Origin: Flavobacteriaceae bacterium
GTDB taxonomy: Bacteria > Bacteroidota > Bacteroidia > Flavobacteriales > Flavobacteriaceae
Assembly (NCBI GenBank): GCA_030694835.1
Contig: JAUYUF010000135.1
Span: forward strand, 1-7,868
Length of the DNA: 7,868 nt
Reading direction: 5' to 3'
Positions 1-6,105 of this stretch are shown in pieces. Numbering within the stretch: position 1 is the first letter of the stretch; every line of letters begins with the position of its first letter. The translations under genes were made by a program, and so were the position numbers. The notes under the pieces were generated by a model. That model ran no database searches. It saw nothing but the letters and a program-made list of their open reading frames with translations, and had not been told where the DNA came from.

Positions 1-872
1 ACCAATAAAATGGTGATGATTAGATTACTTGTTTCGAGTCCCAATTCTTTTTTCCCATAAATGGTTGAAAGTAAAATAGTGGTTTGTACACCGATACTGT
101 ACAGAAAAAAGGCAATTAACAAAGTTCTCAACTGCGGATAAAAAGCTAGATCTCCAGCTACTTTTTTCAATGCTTTAAAACCATTAAAGAATACATCTCT
201 TTTTGGTTTCTTATTATTGTATATGTTGTTAGGCAACACATAAAATGTATATTGTGAAAATCCAAACCACCAAATTCCTACCGATAAAAACGAAATTCGT
301 GATGGTAAGGTTGGATCGGTAATTCCGTACCAATGTGGATTTAAAACCATCGATAAATTAAAAAGTAATAAGAATACCGAGCCAAAATAACCCAACATAA
401 AACCCAAAGCACTTACCCTGTCTTGTTGTTTTGGAAAGGCAACTTCAGGCAAAAAAGCGTTGTAAAAAACCAGACTTCCCCAAAAACCGATACTCGCTAA
501 AACCGTAAATAATAAACCAATCCACAGGGTTTCAATTCCGGTAAAGAAATACAAACTCATCACAGAAAAAGAGCCCAAATAGCAAAAAAATTGCATAAAA
601 CGTTTCTTATTTCCCATATAATCTGCAATACCGGAAAGGATGGGCGATAAAAAAGCAATGACCAAAAACGAAAAAGAAAGTGAATAAGTATATAAAGAGG
701 TATTATTGAATGGCATCCCAAAAAAATGAATTACTCCTTCAGAATTTTGGGTAACTGACTCATAATAAATGGGAAAAATAGCGGTTGAAATGACCAAAGC
801 ATAGGCGGAATTTGCCCAATCATAAAAGGCCCACGCGTATATTGTTTCCCTACTTCCTTTTCTTATCCTCAT
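1..872 (-). CDS. MFS permease, UMF1/Atg22-like family (N-terminal part, cut by window edge)
   Basis: Inner-membrane transporter of the major facilitator superfamily, similar to the UMF1 group related to yeast Atg22; the substrate cannot be told. The minus-strand frame is open from an ATG at 872-870 to the window edge, giving 290 codons; the C-terminal part is missing. The N-terminus carries the family signature YDWANSAY (residues 17-24) at the start of the first membrane helix. A loop motif of the MFS type, GIADYMGNKKR (81-91), follows the second helix. Several further hydrophobic segments follow. No other Met lies near the start, and the signature sits at the expected distance, so this start is preferred. 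It lies downstream of the M48 peptidase gene on the same strand, with a terminator hairpin between them. The family assignment rests on recognition of these motifs. The MFS call is firm and the UMF1 call is good. Confidence 0.85.
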   Translation of the reverse strand, partial: MRIRKGSRETIYAWAFYDWANSAYALVISTAIFPIYYESVTQNSEGVIHFFGMPFNNTSLYTYSLSFSFLVIAFLSPILSGIADYMGNKKRFMQFFCYLGSFSVMSLYFFTGIETLWIGLLFTVLASIGFWGSLVFYNAFLPEVAFPKQQDRVSALGFMLGYFGSVFLLLFNLSMVLNPHWYGITDPTLPSRISFLSVGIWWFGFSQYTFYVLPNNIYNNKKPKRDVFFNGFKALKKVAGDLAFYPQLRTLLIAFFLYSIGVQTTILLSTIYGKKELGLETSNLIITILL

Positions 873-900
873 AAAAAAACCATTCTTTTTAGAATGGTTT
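873..900 (-). terminator. Intrinsic terminator of the M48 peptidase gene, touching the permease start
   Basis: A perfect 10-bp inverted repeat (877-886 with 891-900, loop of four) is followed, in minus-strand reading, by a run of U. Seven U's (879-873, partly in the stem) lead straight into the AUG at 872-870. It lies 39 bases past the stop of the M48 gene. On the plus strand there is no T-run after the hairpin, so it is directed along the minus strand. Confidence 0.8.
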
Positions 901-939
901 AAATATACTATAAATTTATAATATTGATTTATTTAATGT

Positions 940-1743
940 TTATTTTGAATTATATTTAGCTGCCATTGAAATAGCAGTAGGCATATATGCTTTTAAATCT
1001 TGAATCCTTGTTTCGTGAGATGGGTGTGTACTTAAAAATTCAGGTGTACTATTGTTACCATTAGCACTCATTCTTACCCAAACATTTACTGCTTCTTCAG
1101 GATTGTAACCTGCCATAATCATAAAAACCATTCCTAATTTATCAGCTTCTGTTTCATGAACTCTACTATATTTTAACATCCCAACTGTTGAACCTATACC
1201 GTATACTGTCTGCCAAATAGCTTGTTTTTTGGGATCGTCTTTTGATGTTCCAATGGCTACTGCTACACCTCCCAATTGTTGTGCATAACCGGCGGTCATT
1301 CTTTCTTGACCATGTTTGGCAAAAGCGTGGGCAATTTCATGACCCATTACTGCAGCTATTCCATCATCATTGGCACAAATTGGTAAAATACCTTCATAGA
1401 AAACCACTTTACCTCCTGGTAAACACCAAGCGTTCATAGCCTTATCTTCAATCAAATTAAATTCCCATTTATAGCTATCAGCTTCTTCCACCATTCCGTT
1501 AGCTCGCATAAATTTATCTACTGCTTTTGAAATTTTACCACCTATTTGCCTGATTTCATTTGTTTTAGCAACATTTTTTGAGACCTTATTGTCTTTTAAA
1601 AATCCGGAATACATTTCAAAACTTGAAGGTAATATCTGACTATCAGAAACTAAATTAACACGTTGTCTCCCAGTTATTGGCACTGTAGTACAACTATTAT
1701 AAATAAAAATTAGTGTGGTAAATACTATAAATACTTTTCTCAT
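940..1743 (-). CDS. M48-family zinc metallopeptidase, lipoprotein (LoiP/BepA-like)
   Basis: Predicted membrane-anchored zinc endopeptidase acting in the periplasm, of the group that includes LoiP (YggG) and the BepA peptidase domain, which take part in quality control of envelope proteins. The 267-residue product begins with a signal peptide ending in a lipobox-like IYNSC with the lipidated Cys at 18. The following VPITGRQR (21-28) is typical of the N-terminus of this family. The zinc site is HEIAH at 135-139, with the third ligand expected at Glu197 in an ExxxD motif (ETEAD, 197-201). A THPS segment at 239-242, also typical of the family, precedes the C-terminus. No TPR domain follows, so it is LoiP-like rather than full BepA. 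The gene diverges from the hydrolase at 1821 and ends in a strong hairpin. The true target is unknown. Confidence 0.93.
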   Translation of the reverse strand: MRKVFIVFTTLIFIYNSCTTVPITGRQRVNLVSDSQILPSSFEMYSGFLKDNKVSKNVAKTNEIRQIGGKISKAVDKFMRANGMVEEADSYKWEFNLIEDKAMNAWCLPGGKVVFYEGILPICANDDGIAAVMGHEIAHAFAKHGQERMTAGYAQQLGGVAVAIGTSKDDPKKQAIWQTVYGIGSTVGMLKYSRVHETEADKLGMVFMIMAGYNPEEAVNVWVRMSANGNNSTPEFLSTHPSHETRIQDLKAYMPTAISMAAKYNSK

Positions 1744-1779
1744 TTTTCTATTTTTTAGGTTTCTTTCTTTTAATTCGGT

Positions 1780-1787
1780 TAAATTTG
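1780..1787 (+). promoter_or_regulatory. Possible -7 element for the hydrolase-msrB operon
   Basis: TAAATTTG fits the Bacteroidetes -7 consensus TAnnTTTG and lies 33 bases before the hydrolase start. No clear TTTG or TTG lies at the expected -33 distance, so the call is weak. It overlaps the leader region of the divergent M48 gene. Confidence 0.4.
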
Positions 1788-1798
1788 TTAATTCATCT

Positions 1799-1828
1799 CA
1801 AAGCTACAACAAATTAAAAAATGTCAAA
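1799..1828 (-). promoter_or_regulatory. Promoter of the M48 peptidase gene
   Basis: In minus-strand reading, TTTG (1828-1825), an 18-base spacer and TAGCTTTG (1806-1799) match the Bacteroidetes -33/-7 promoter. This predicts a leader of about 50 bases for the peptidase gene. The -33 element lies inside the first codons of the divergent hydrolase gene, so the two transcription starts overlap. Confidence 0.6.
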
Positions 1829-2693
1829 ATCAAAATTACAAAAATTAAGCCAAATTCGAATGAAATTGGCTTATAAAGCTGTTTTGCTCAAAGGAAAAGT
1901 ATCTCAAGTTATTTCTTTAAAACTCGGTACCTATCATGCTATCAAACTTTTTAGAACACCCTTTAAATTCAAAACTCCCAAACGAGAATTTCCAATGATT
2001 TCAAAATCTCGCAAAGAGCTAATCATTATAAAAGAACTTCAAAAGGAAATAATGGTCTATCATTATGGAAATTCTGACAAAAAAGTTTTATTGATTCATG
2101 GCTGGTCAGGCAGAGGAACACAACTTTTTAAAATTGCTGATTCATTGTTAGAAAATGGATTTTCTACTATCAGTTTTGATGCACCTGCTCATGGGCATTC
2201 TTCTGGAAATGAAACGATGATGAGTGAATTTATTATCTGCACACGTATTTTAAATGAGAAATACGGTCCGTTTGAATTTGGCATTGGGCATTCTTTGGGA
2301 GGCATGACACTTTTAAACGCAATAAACAGAGGTGTTCCGTTTCGAAAAGCAATTTGTATAGGTTCTGGAAATTCTATTTTTGATATCATGAAAGAATTTG
2401 TCGAGAAATTAGAGATGAAACCTATAATTGCACAAATGATGAAAACCCATTACGACAAAGAATTTGGAGTAGATTTAGAGCAATTTTCCTCCTATCAAGT
2501 AGCCAAAAATATCGAAATTCCGGTTTTAATTATCCATGATACCGACGATGAAGATGTTCCTGTAAAATGTGCATATGATATAATTGACAATCTCAAAAAT
2601 GGTGAATTAATGATTACCAACAAATTAGGTCACAGAAAAGTATTGGGAGATAAAAAGGTGTTGGAAAAAATTCTTAACTTTATGAATGCTTAA
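1821..2693 (+). CDS. Alpha/beta hydrolase (serine hydrolase)
   Basis: Predicted cytoplasmic serine hydrolase of the alpha/beta fold; esterase, thioesterase or lipase-like chemistry is possible, but the substrate is not readable. In the 290-residue product the core begins near residue 80. The sequence LLIHGWSG (90-97) is the oxyanion-hole HG strand turn, and FDAPAHGHS (119-127) is the usual segment after strand 4. GIGHSLGG (154-161) is the nucleophile elbow with Ser158. The acid is probably Asp243 in HDTDDEDVP (239-247), and the base is His271 in LGHRK. The first 75 residues are basic and lack motifs I know; they contain no signal peptide. The start ATG follows an A-rich tract, as usual for this group. 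The stop overlaps the start of msrB by 8 bases, indicating one transcript and probable translational coupling. Confidence 0.88.
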   Translation: MSKSKLQKLSQIRMKLAYKAVLLKGKVSQVISLKLGTYHAIKLFRTPFKFKTPKREFPMISKSRKELIIIKELQKEIMVYHYGNSDKKVLLIHGWSGRGTQLFKIADSLLENGFSTISFDAPAHGHSSGNETMMSEFIICTRILNEKYGPFEFGIGHSLGGMTLLNAINRGVPFRKAICIGSGNSIFDIMKEFVEKLEMKPIIAQMMKTHYDKEFGVDLEQFSSYQVAKNIEIPVLIIHDTDDEDVPVKCAYDIIDNLKNGELMITNKLGHRKVLGDKKVLEKILNFMNA

Positions 2694-3162
2694 TATTAAA
2701 ATCATCCTTTATTTTACTTTTTTATTAACTTCGTTAAGTTGTACTTCACAAGTTCATAAAACTAAACCCATCAATTCATCAAAAAAAATGACAGAACAAG
2801 ATTGGAAACAAAAATTAACTCCCGAGCAATATCGCATCCTCAGAGAAAAAGGAACTGAATATCCCAATACAGGTGAATACAATCTTCATTTTGAAAAAGG
2901 AAATTATCATTGTGCAGGATGCGATGCATTATTGTTTCAATCAACACAAAAATTTGAATCTTCCTGCGGATGGCCATCATTTGATGATGCCGTTAAAGGC
3001 GCTATTGTTTATCAAGAAGATCGATCTCATTTTATGATTCGTACAGAAATCATCTGCAAAAATTGTGGCGGTCATTTGGGTCATTTGTTTGATGATGGAC
3101 CAACTAAAACCGGCGAACGCTATTGTGTTAATTCCGTTTCATTAATCTTTAAGAAAGAGTAA
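2686..3162 (+). CDS. msrB: Peptide-methionine (R)-S-oxide reductase MsrB, with lipoprotein signal
   Basis: Reduces the R epimer of methionine sulfoxide in proteins, repairing oxidised methionine. The 158-residue product opens with a hydrophobic signal ending in LTSLSC (14-19), a lipobox with Cys19, so the long form is probably membrane-anchored outside the cytoplasm. The MsrB domain runs from about residue 38 to the end. Zinc-binding CxxC pairs are C76/C79 and C124/C127. CGWPSF (94-99) carries the likely resolving Cys94, and GGHLGH (128-133) and RYCVNS (145-150) carry the active site with catalytic Cys147. All key residues are present. Its start lies within the last codons of the hydrolase gene. 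A second ATG at 2788 (Met35), preceded by a run of eight A's, could give a shorter cytoplasmic form of ordinary MsrB length. The enzyme identity is very secure; the location is inferred. Confidence 0.96.
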   Translation: MLNIKIILYFTFLLTSLSCTSQVHKTKPINSSKKMTEQDWKQKLTPEQYRILREKGTEYPNTGEYNLHFEKGNYHCAGCDALLFQSTQKFESSCGWPSFDDAVKGAIVYQEDRSHFMIRTEIICKNCGGHLGHLFDDGPTKTGERYCVNSVSLIFKKE

Positions 3163-3202
3163 AACAGCTTCACCTTTTTAAAAGTAAACTTTTAGTTCAT
3201 AC

Positions 3203-3233
3203 TTTGACACTTCATATCAAAAATGTATCTTTG
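3203..3233 (+). promoter_or_regulatory. Promoter of ffh
   Basis: TTTG (3203-3206), a 19-base spacer and TATCTTTG (3226-3233) match the Bacteroidetes -33/-7 promoter at full consensus. Transcription should start near 3238-3242, leaving a leader of about 120 bases before ffh. The region between msrB and this promoter (3163-3202) holds only a weak AT-rich self-complementary stretch. Confidence 0.75.
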
Positions 3234-3316
3234 TGCCACTTAAAAAATGACGTAAGAAATAGCCATGTTTGTAAAAAAACGAAATTTTATGAAAATATTT
3301 TTAATCAAACTGGCCT

Positions 3317-3360
3317 ATTCTATATGACAAATAAAAAACAATAAATATTTACATATAAAA
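3317..3360 (+). promoter_or_regulatory. Repeated leader element, copy 1 (before ffh)
   Basis: This 44-base AT-rich stretch matches 7770-7813 at 38 of 44 positions without gaps. It is bounded by an inverted repeat, TATATG (3321-3326) and CATATA (3352-3357). It lies in the ffh leader and ends 2 bases before the start codon. Similarity continues weakly upstream as far as an ATG at 3289, which matches an ATG at 7714, but a gap of roughly 30 bases is needed. Its function is unknown; a regulatory RNA structure or a protein-binding dyad is inferred. Confidence 0.6.
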
Positions 3361-3362
3361 CT

Positions 3363-4694
3363 ATGTTTAATAATTTAACTGAAAAATTAGAAAAGGCCTT
3401 ACATGTACTGAAAGGTCATGGTAAAATTACCGAAGTAAATGTTGCTGAAACTTTAAAAGAAGTAAGAAAAGCATTGCTTGATGCCGATGTTAACTATAAA
3501 ATTGCCAGCGACTTTACCAAATTAGTCAAAGAAAAAGCATTAGGTCAAAACGTTTTAACAACACTTCAACCAAGTCAGTTATTAGTTAAAATTGTAAAAG
3601 ATGAATTAACAGAATTGATGGGTGGAGAAACTGCTGGAATTAATCTATCAGGCACTCCTACGGTTATTTTAATGTCTGGTTTACAAGGATCCGGTAAAAC
3701 TACTTTTTCGGGTAAATTGGCAAATTTCTTAAAAACCAAAAAAGCTAAAAACGTTTTATTAGTTGGTTGTGATATTTATCGTCCTGCTGCTATTAAACAG
3801 TTACAAATTGTTGGAGAACAAGTTGGTGTTGATGTTTATGTTGAATTAGAAAATAAAAATCCGGTAGAAATTGCGCTGAACGCACTAAAACACGCTAAAT
3901 CTAACGGTAAAAATGTAGTAATCATAGATACGGCAGGTCGTTTAGCAGTTGATGAATTGATGATGAAAGAAATTTCTGATATTCATAAAGCAGTTAAGCC
4001 TCATGAAACTTTATTCGTAGTAGATTCTATGACGGGTCAAGATGCTGTAAATACAGCCAAATCTTTTAATGATGTCCTAAATTTTGACGGTGTTATCCTA
4101 ACTAAATTAGATGGTGATACGCGTGGTGGAGCGGCAATCTCTATAAAATCTGTCGTAAATAAACCCATCAAATTTATTGGTACAGGCGAAAAAATGGATG
4201 CGATTGAGGTTTTCCACCCCAATCGTATGGCAGATCGTATTTTGGGAATGGGTGATGTTATTTCGTTGGTAGAACGTGCTCAGGAACAATACAACGAAGA
4301 AGAAGCTCGAAAAATTAGTAAAAAAATTGCTAAAAATCAGTTTGGATTTGATGATTTCTTAACCCAAATTCAGCAGATTAAGAAAATGGGAAATATGAAA
4401 GATTTGATGGGCATGATTCCCGGTGCTGGAAAAATGATGAAAGATGTTGATATTGATGATAATGCTTTTAAAAATATTGAAGCCATTATTCATTCGATGA
4501 CTCCAACAGAACGTAGTACTCCTACCCTCATTGATGGTAATAGAAAAACTAGAATTGCCAAAGGATCTGGCACCACTGTTCAAGATGTTAATCAACTTAT
4601 GAAACAGTTTGATCAAATGAGTAAAATGATGAAAATGATGCAAGGTGGTGGAGCCAAAAATATGATGAATATGATGAAGGGGATGGGTCGTTAG
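3363..4694 (+). CDS. ffh: Signal recognition particle protein Ffh (SRP54 GTPase)
   Basis: GTPase that binds 4.5S RNA and the signal sequences of nascent membrane and exported proteins, and delivers ribosomes to FtsY at the inner membrane. The 443-residue product has the full SRP54 order. The helical N domain covers about 1-85. The G domain (about 95-295) has P-loop GLQGSGKTT (106-114), DTAGR (189-193), TKLD (247-250) and the following GDTRGG (251-256). The M domain covers about 325-443. RKTRIAKGSGTTVQDVN (394-410) is the 4.5S RNA-binding region. The C-terminus is very Met-rich, as expected for the signal-binding groove. The length is normal for bacterial Ffh. The start follows a strong promoter and a long leader. 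The stop codon is also the first unit of the left heptad array described separately. Confidence 0.98.
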   Translation: MFNNLTEKLEKALHVLKGHGKITEVNVAETLKEVRKALLDADVNYKIASDFTKLVKEKALGQNVLTTLQPSQLLVKIVKDELTELMGGETAGINLSGTPTVILMSGLQGSGKTTFSGKLANFLKTKKAKNVLLVGCDIYRPAAIKQLQIVGEQVGVDVYVELENKNPVEIALNALKHAKSNGKNVVIIDTAGRLAVDELMMKEISDIHKAVKPHETLFVVDSMTGQDAVNTAKSFNDVLNFDGVILTKLDGDTRGGAAISIKSVVNKPIKFIGTGEKMDAIEVFHPNRMADRILGMGDVISLVERAQEQYNEEEARKISKKIAKNQFGFDDFLTQIQQIKKMGNMKDLMGMIPGAGKMMKDVDIDDNAFKNIEAIIHSMTPTERSTPTLIDGNRKTRIAKGSGTTVQDVNQLMKQFDQMSKMMKMMQGGGAKNMMNMMKGMGR

Positions 4695-4729
4695 TTAGTA
4701 AGCAGTTTTCAGTCGCAGTGGGCAGTATT
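4692..4729. repeat. Left heptad array (CAGTNNN units), inverted relative to the right array
   Basis: On the plus strand the stretch divides into TAGT, TAGTAAG, CAGTTTT, a six-base CAGTCG, CAGTGGG and CAGTATT; read on the minus strand these are NNNACTG units. Both arrays have AATACTG next to or near the four-helix gene, ACTGAAAACTG further out and ACTA-type units at the outer edge. The first unit contains the ffh stop codon (4692-4694). Confidence 0.75.
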
Positions 4730-4758
4730 TAAAAAATATCAATTTAAAGTGAATAATA

Positions 4759-5136
4759 ATGGACTTCAAAAAATTACTTGCCTATCAGAAAGCATTTGAA
4801 CTTTCAATGGAAATTTTTGAAATCTCAAAATCTTTTCCCAAAAATGAAACTTATTCTCTGACTGATCAAATAAGACGTTCGTCAAGATCCGTTTGTGCTA
4901 ACATGGCTGAAGCTTATCGTAAGAGAGATTATGTAAAACATTTTATAAGTAAATTAACTGATGCTGATAGCGAAAATTCTGAAACGCAAGTTTGGATTGA
5001 TTTTTCGTTTAATTGCAAATATATTTCCGAAGAAACTCAAGATAATTTGATAAATAGAAGTCTTGAAGTGGGAAAACTGATTAATTTTATGATACTTAAT
5101 CCCGAAAAATTTGGAGTTAAAATATCAAATATTTAA
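4759..5136 (+). CDS. Four-helix bundle protein, 23S rRNA intervening-sequence (S23/IVP) family
   Basis: Small helical protein of 125 residues belonging to the family first noted in intervening sequences of 23S rRNA genes (TIGR02436-type), to which the bAvd accessory protein of diversity-generating retroelements is structurally related. The molecular role of stand-alone members is unknown. Recognisable family segments are the N-terminal DFKKLLAYQKAFELS (2-16), SLTDQIRRSSRSVCANMAEAY (33-53) and the third-helix segment HFISKLTDADSENSETQ (61-77). Four helices are predicted at about 2-24, 30-56, 57-82 and 89-113. It sits between ffh and folD, two housekeeping genes, and is bracketed by inverted arrays of a 7-base unit, so it reads as an inserted cassette. 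No 23S rRNA sequence and no reverse transcriptase are nearby, so neither an rRNA insertion nor a retroelement is present here. I see no promoter of its own, so read-through from ffh is likely. Confidence 0.9.
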   Translation: MDFKKLLAYQKAFELSMEIFEISKSFPKNETYSLTDQIRRSSRSVCANMAEAYRKRDYVKHFISKLTDADSENSETQVWIDFSFNCKYISEETQDNLINRSLEVGKLINFMILNPEKFGVKISNI

Positions 5137-5190
5137 TACTAAATACTGAAAGCTGAGCACTGAAAACTGAAAACTGAAAACTAAGAACTA
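5135..5190. repeat. Right heptad array (NNNACTG units), eight units ending at the folD start
   Basis: Eight consecutive 7-base units without a gap: AATACTA, AATACTG, then AAAGCTG, AGCACTG, then two AAAACTG, then AAAACTA and AGAACTA. All carry CT at positions 5-6 followed by G or A. The first unit overlaps the stop codon of the four-helix gene (5134-5136), and the last base of the last unit is the A of the folD start codon. It is the inverted partner of the array at 4692-4729. Confidence 0.8.
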
Positions 5191-6062
5191 TGATATTATT
5201 AGACGGTAAATTAACTTCTGAACAAATAAAAGAAGAATTAGGAATTGAAGTAGCTAAAATAAAAGCTGATGGCAAAAGAGCACCACACTTGGCTGCTGTT
5301 TTAGTTGGGCTTGATGGAGCTAGTTTAACTTATGTTAACAGCAAAGTTAAATCATGTGAAAAAATTGGATTTGGTTCTACTTTAATTCAGTTAGCAGCAA
5401 CTGTTTCTGAAATTGAACTTTTAAAAGTAATAGATGGATTGAATAATAATCCAGAGATTGATGGTTTTATAGTTCAACTTCCACTTCCTAAACATATTGA
5501 TGAGCAAAAAGTAATCATGGCTATCAATCCAGATAAAGATGTAGATGGGTTCCATCCAACTAATTTTGGAAGAATGGCCTTGGAATTACCTGCTTTTATT
5601 CCGGCTACTCCATACGGAATTTTAGAATTATTAGAACGTTATCAAATTGAAACATCCGGTAAAAATGTAGTGGTAATTGGTAGAAGTCACTTTGTTGGTC
5701 GCCCGATGAGTTTTTTTTTAAGCCAAAAAAGAACAGTTGGCGACGCAACGGTTACTGTTGCTCATAGCAGAACAAAAGATTTAGCAACTATTACAAAACA
5801 AGCAGATGTCATTGTGGCTGCTTTAGGAATTGCTGAATTTTTAACAGGCGATATGGTAAAAGAGGGTGTGGTTATTATAGATGTTGGAATTACTCGAATT
5901 GCAGACAGCACTAAGAAAAATGGATTTAGATTGGCGGGTGATGTTCATTTTGAAAGCGTTGCTCCAAAATCATCTTATATCACTCCAGTTCCTGGAGGTG
6001 TTGGACCTATGACGATTGCTATGTTGATGAAAAATACACTTTTGGCATACAATAGAAGATAA
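5190..6062 (+). CDS. folD: Bifunctional methylenetetrahydrofolate dehydrogenase / methenyltetrahydrofolate cyclohydrolase FolD
   Basis: Cytoplasmic enzyme interconverting 5,10-methylene-, 5,10-methenyl- and 10-formyl-tetrahydrofolate with NADP(H), supplying one-carbon units for purines and formyl-methionine. The 290-residue length is normal. The catalytic Tyr48 and Lys52 lie in LTYVNSK (46-52). VQLPLP (95-100) carries Gln96, and KDVDGFHP (116-123) carries Asp119. The nucleotide-binding stretch is VVIGRSHFVGRPM (161-173), and the C-terminal signature is TPVPGGVGPMT (265-275). No key residue is missing. The 53 bases before the start are made entirely of 7-base repeats. There is no promoter in that gap, so the gene probably depends on transcription from upstream, possibly from the ffh promoter. 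A run of nine T's at 5711-5719 lies within the coding region, in frame. Confidence 0.98.
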   Translation: MILLDGKLTSEQIKEELGIEVAKIKADGKRAPHLAAVLVGLDGASLTYVNSKVKSCEKIGFGSTLIQLAATVSEIELLKVIDGLNNNPEIDGFIVQLPLPKHIDEQKVIMAINPDKDVDGFHPTNFGRMALELPAFIPATPYGILELLERYQIETSGKNVVVIGRSHFVGRPMSFFLSQKRTVGDATVTVAHSRTKDLATITKQADVIVAALGIAEFLTGDMVKEGVVIIDVGITRIADSTKKNGFRLAGDVHFESVAPKSSYITPVPGGVGPMTIAMLMKNTLLAYNRR

Positions 6063-6105
6063 TTTTATATATTTAGCGAATTAATAATTCATTAGTTCAC
6101 TATAT

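Noticed and set aside
1242..1439. Open frame of 65 codons on the plus strand inside the M48 gene
   Set aside because: It is antisense to the conserved zinc-site region, has low-complexity His/Leu-rich content, and has no promoter or recognisable motif.
2189..2389. Open frame of 66 codons on the minus strand inside the hydrolase gene
   Set aside because: It lies opposite the nucleophile-elbow region of a well-supported gene and resembles nothing known.
3171..3193. Possible terminator after msrB (AAAAGT and ACTTTT arms)
   Set aside because: The loop would be only two bases and the stem is purely weak pairs apart from one, so it is not a credible intrinsic terminator.
3289..3327. Short frame of 12 codons in the ffh leader, and a 27-codon frame at 7714-7797 before the MBL-fold gene, both starting MKxxLIK
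   Set aside because: The starts agree, but the bodies differ and the conserved 44-base block is read in different frames, so they are not called as genes; conservation appears to act on nucleic acid.
4037..4643. Three open frames on the minus strand inside ffh (4037-4222, 4107-4289, 4359-4643)
   Set aside because: They mirror conserved ffh coding sequence. The His/Phe-rich product of the last is the complement of the Met-rich M domain.
4695..5189. Diversity-generating retroelement or 23S rRNA intervening sequence
   Set aside because: The four-helix protein belongs to a related family, but there is no reverse transcriptase, template/variable repeat pair or rRNA sequence nearby.
5135..5190. 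CRISPR array
   Set aside because: The repeats are 7-base tandem units without spacers and no cas genes are present.
6063..6105. Promoter for the membrane-protein gene (TATATTTA near 6067)
   Set aside because: It has one mismatch to the -7 consensus and no -33 element at the right spacing, which is too common in AT-rich DNA to call.
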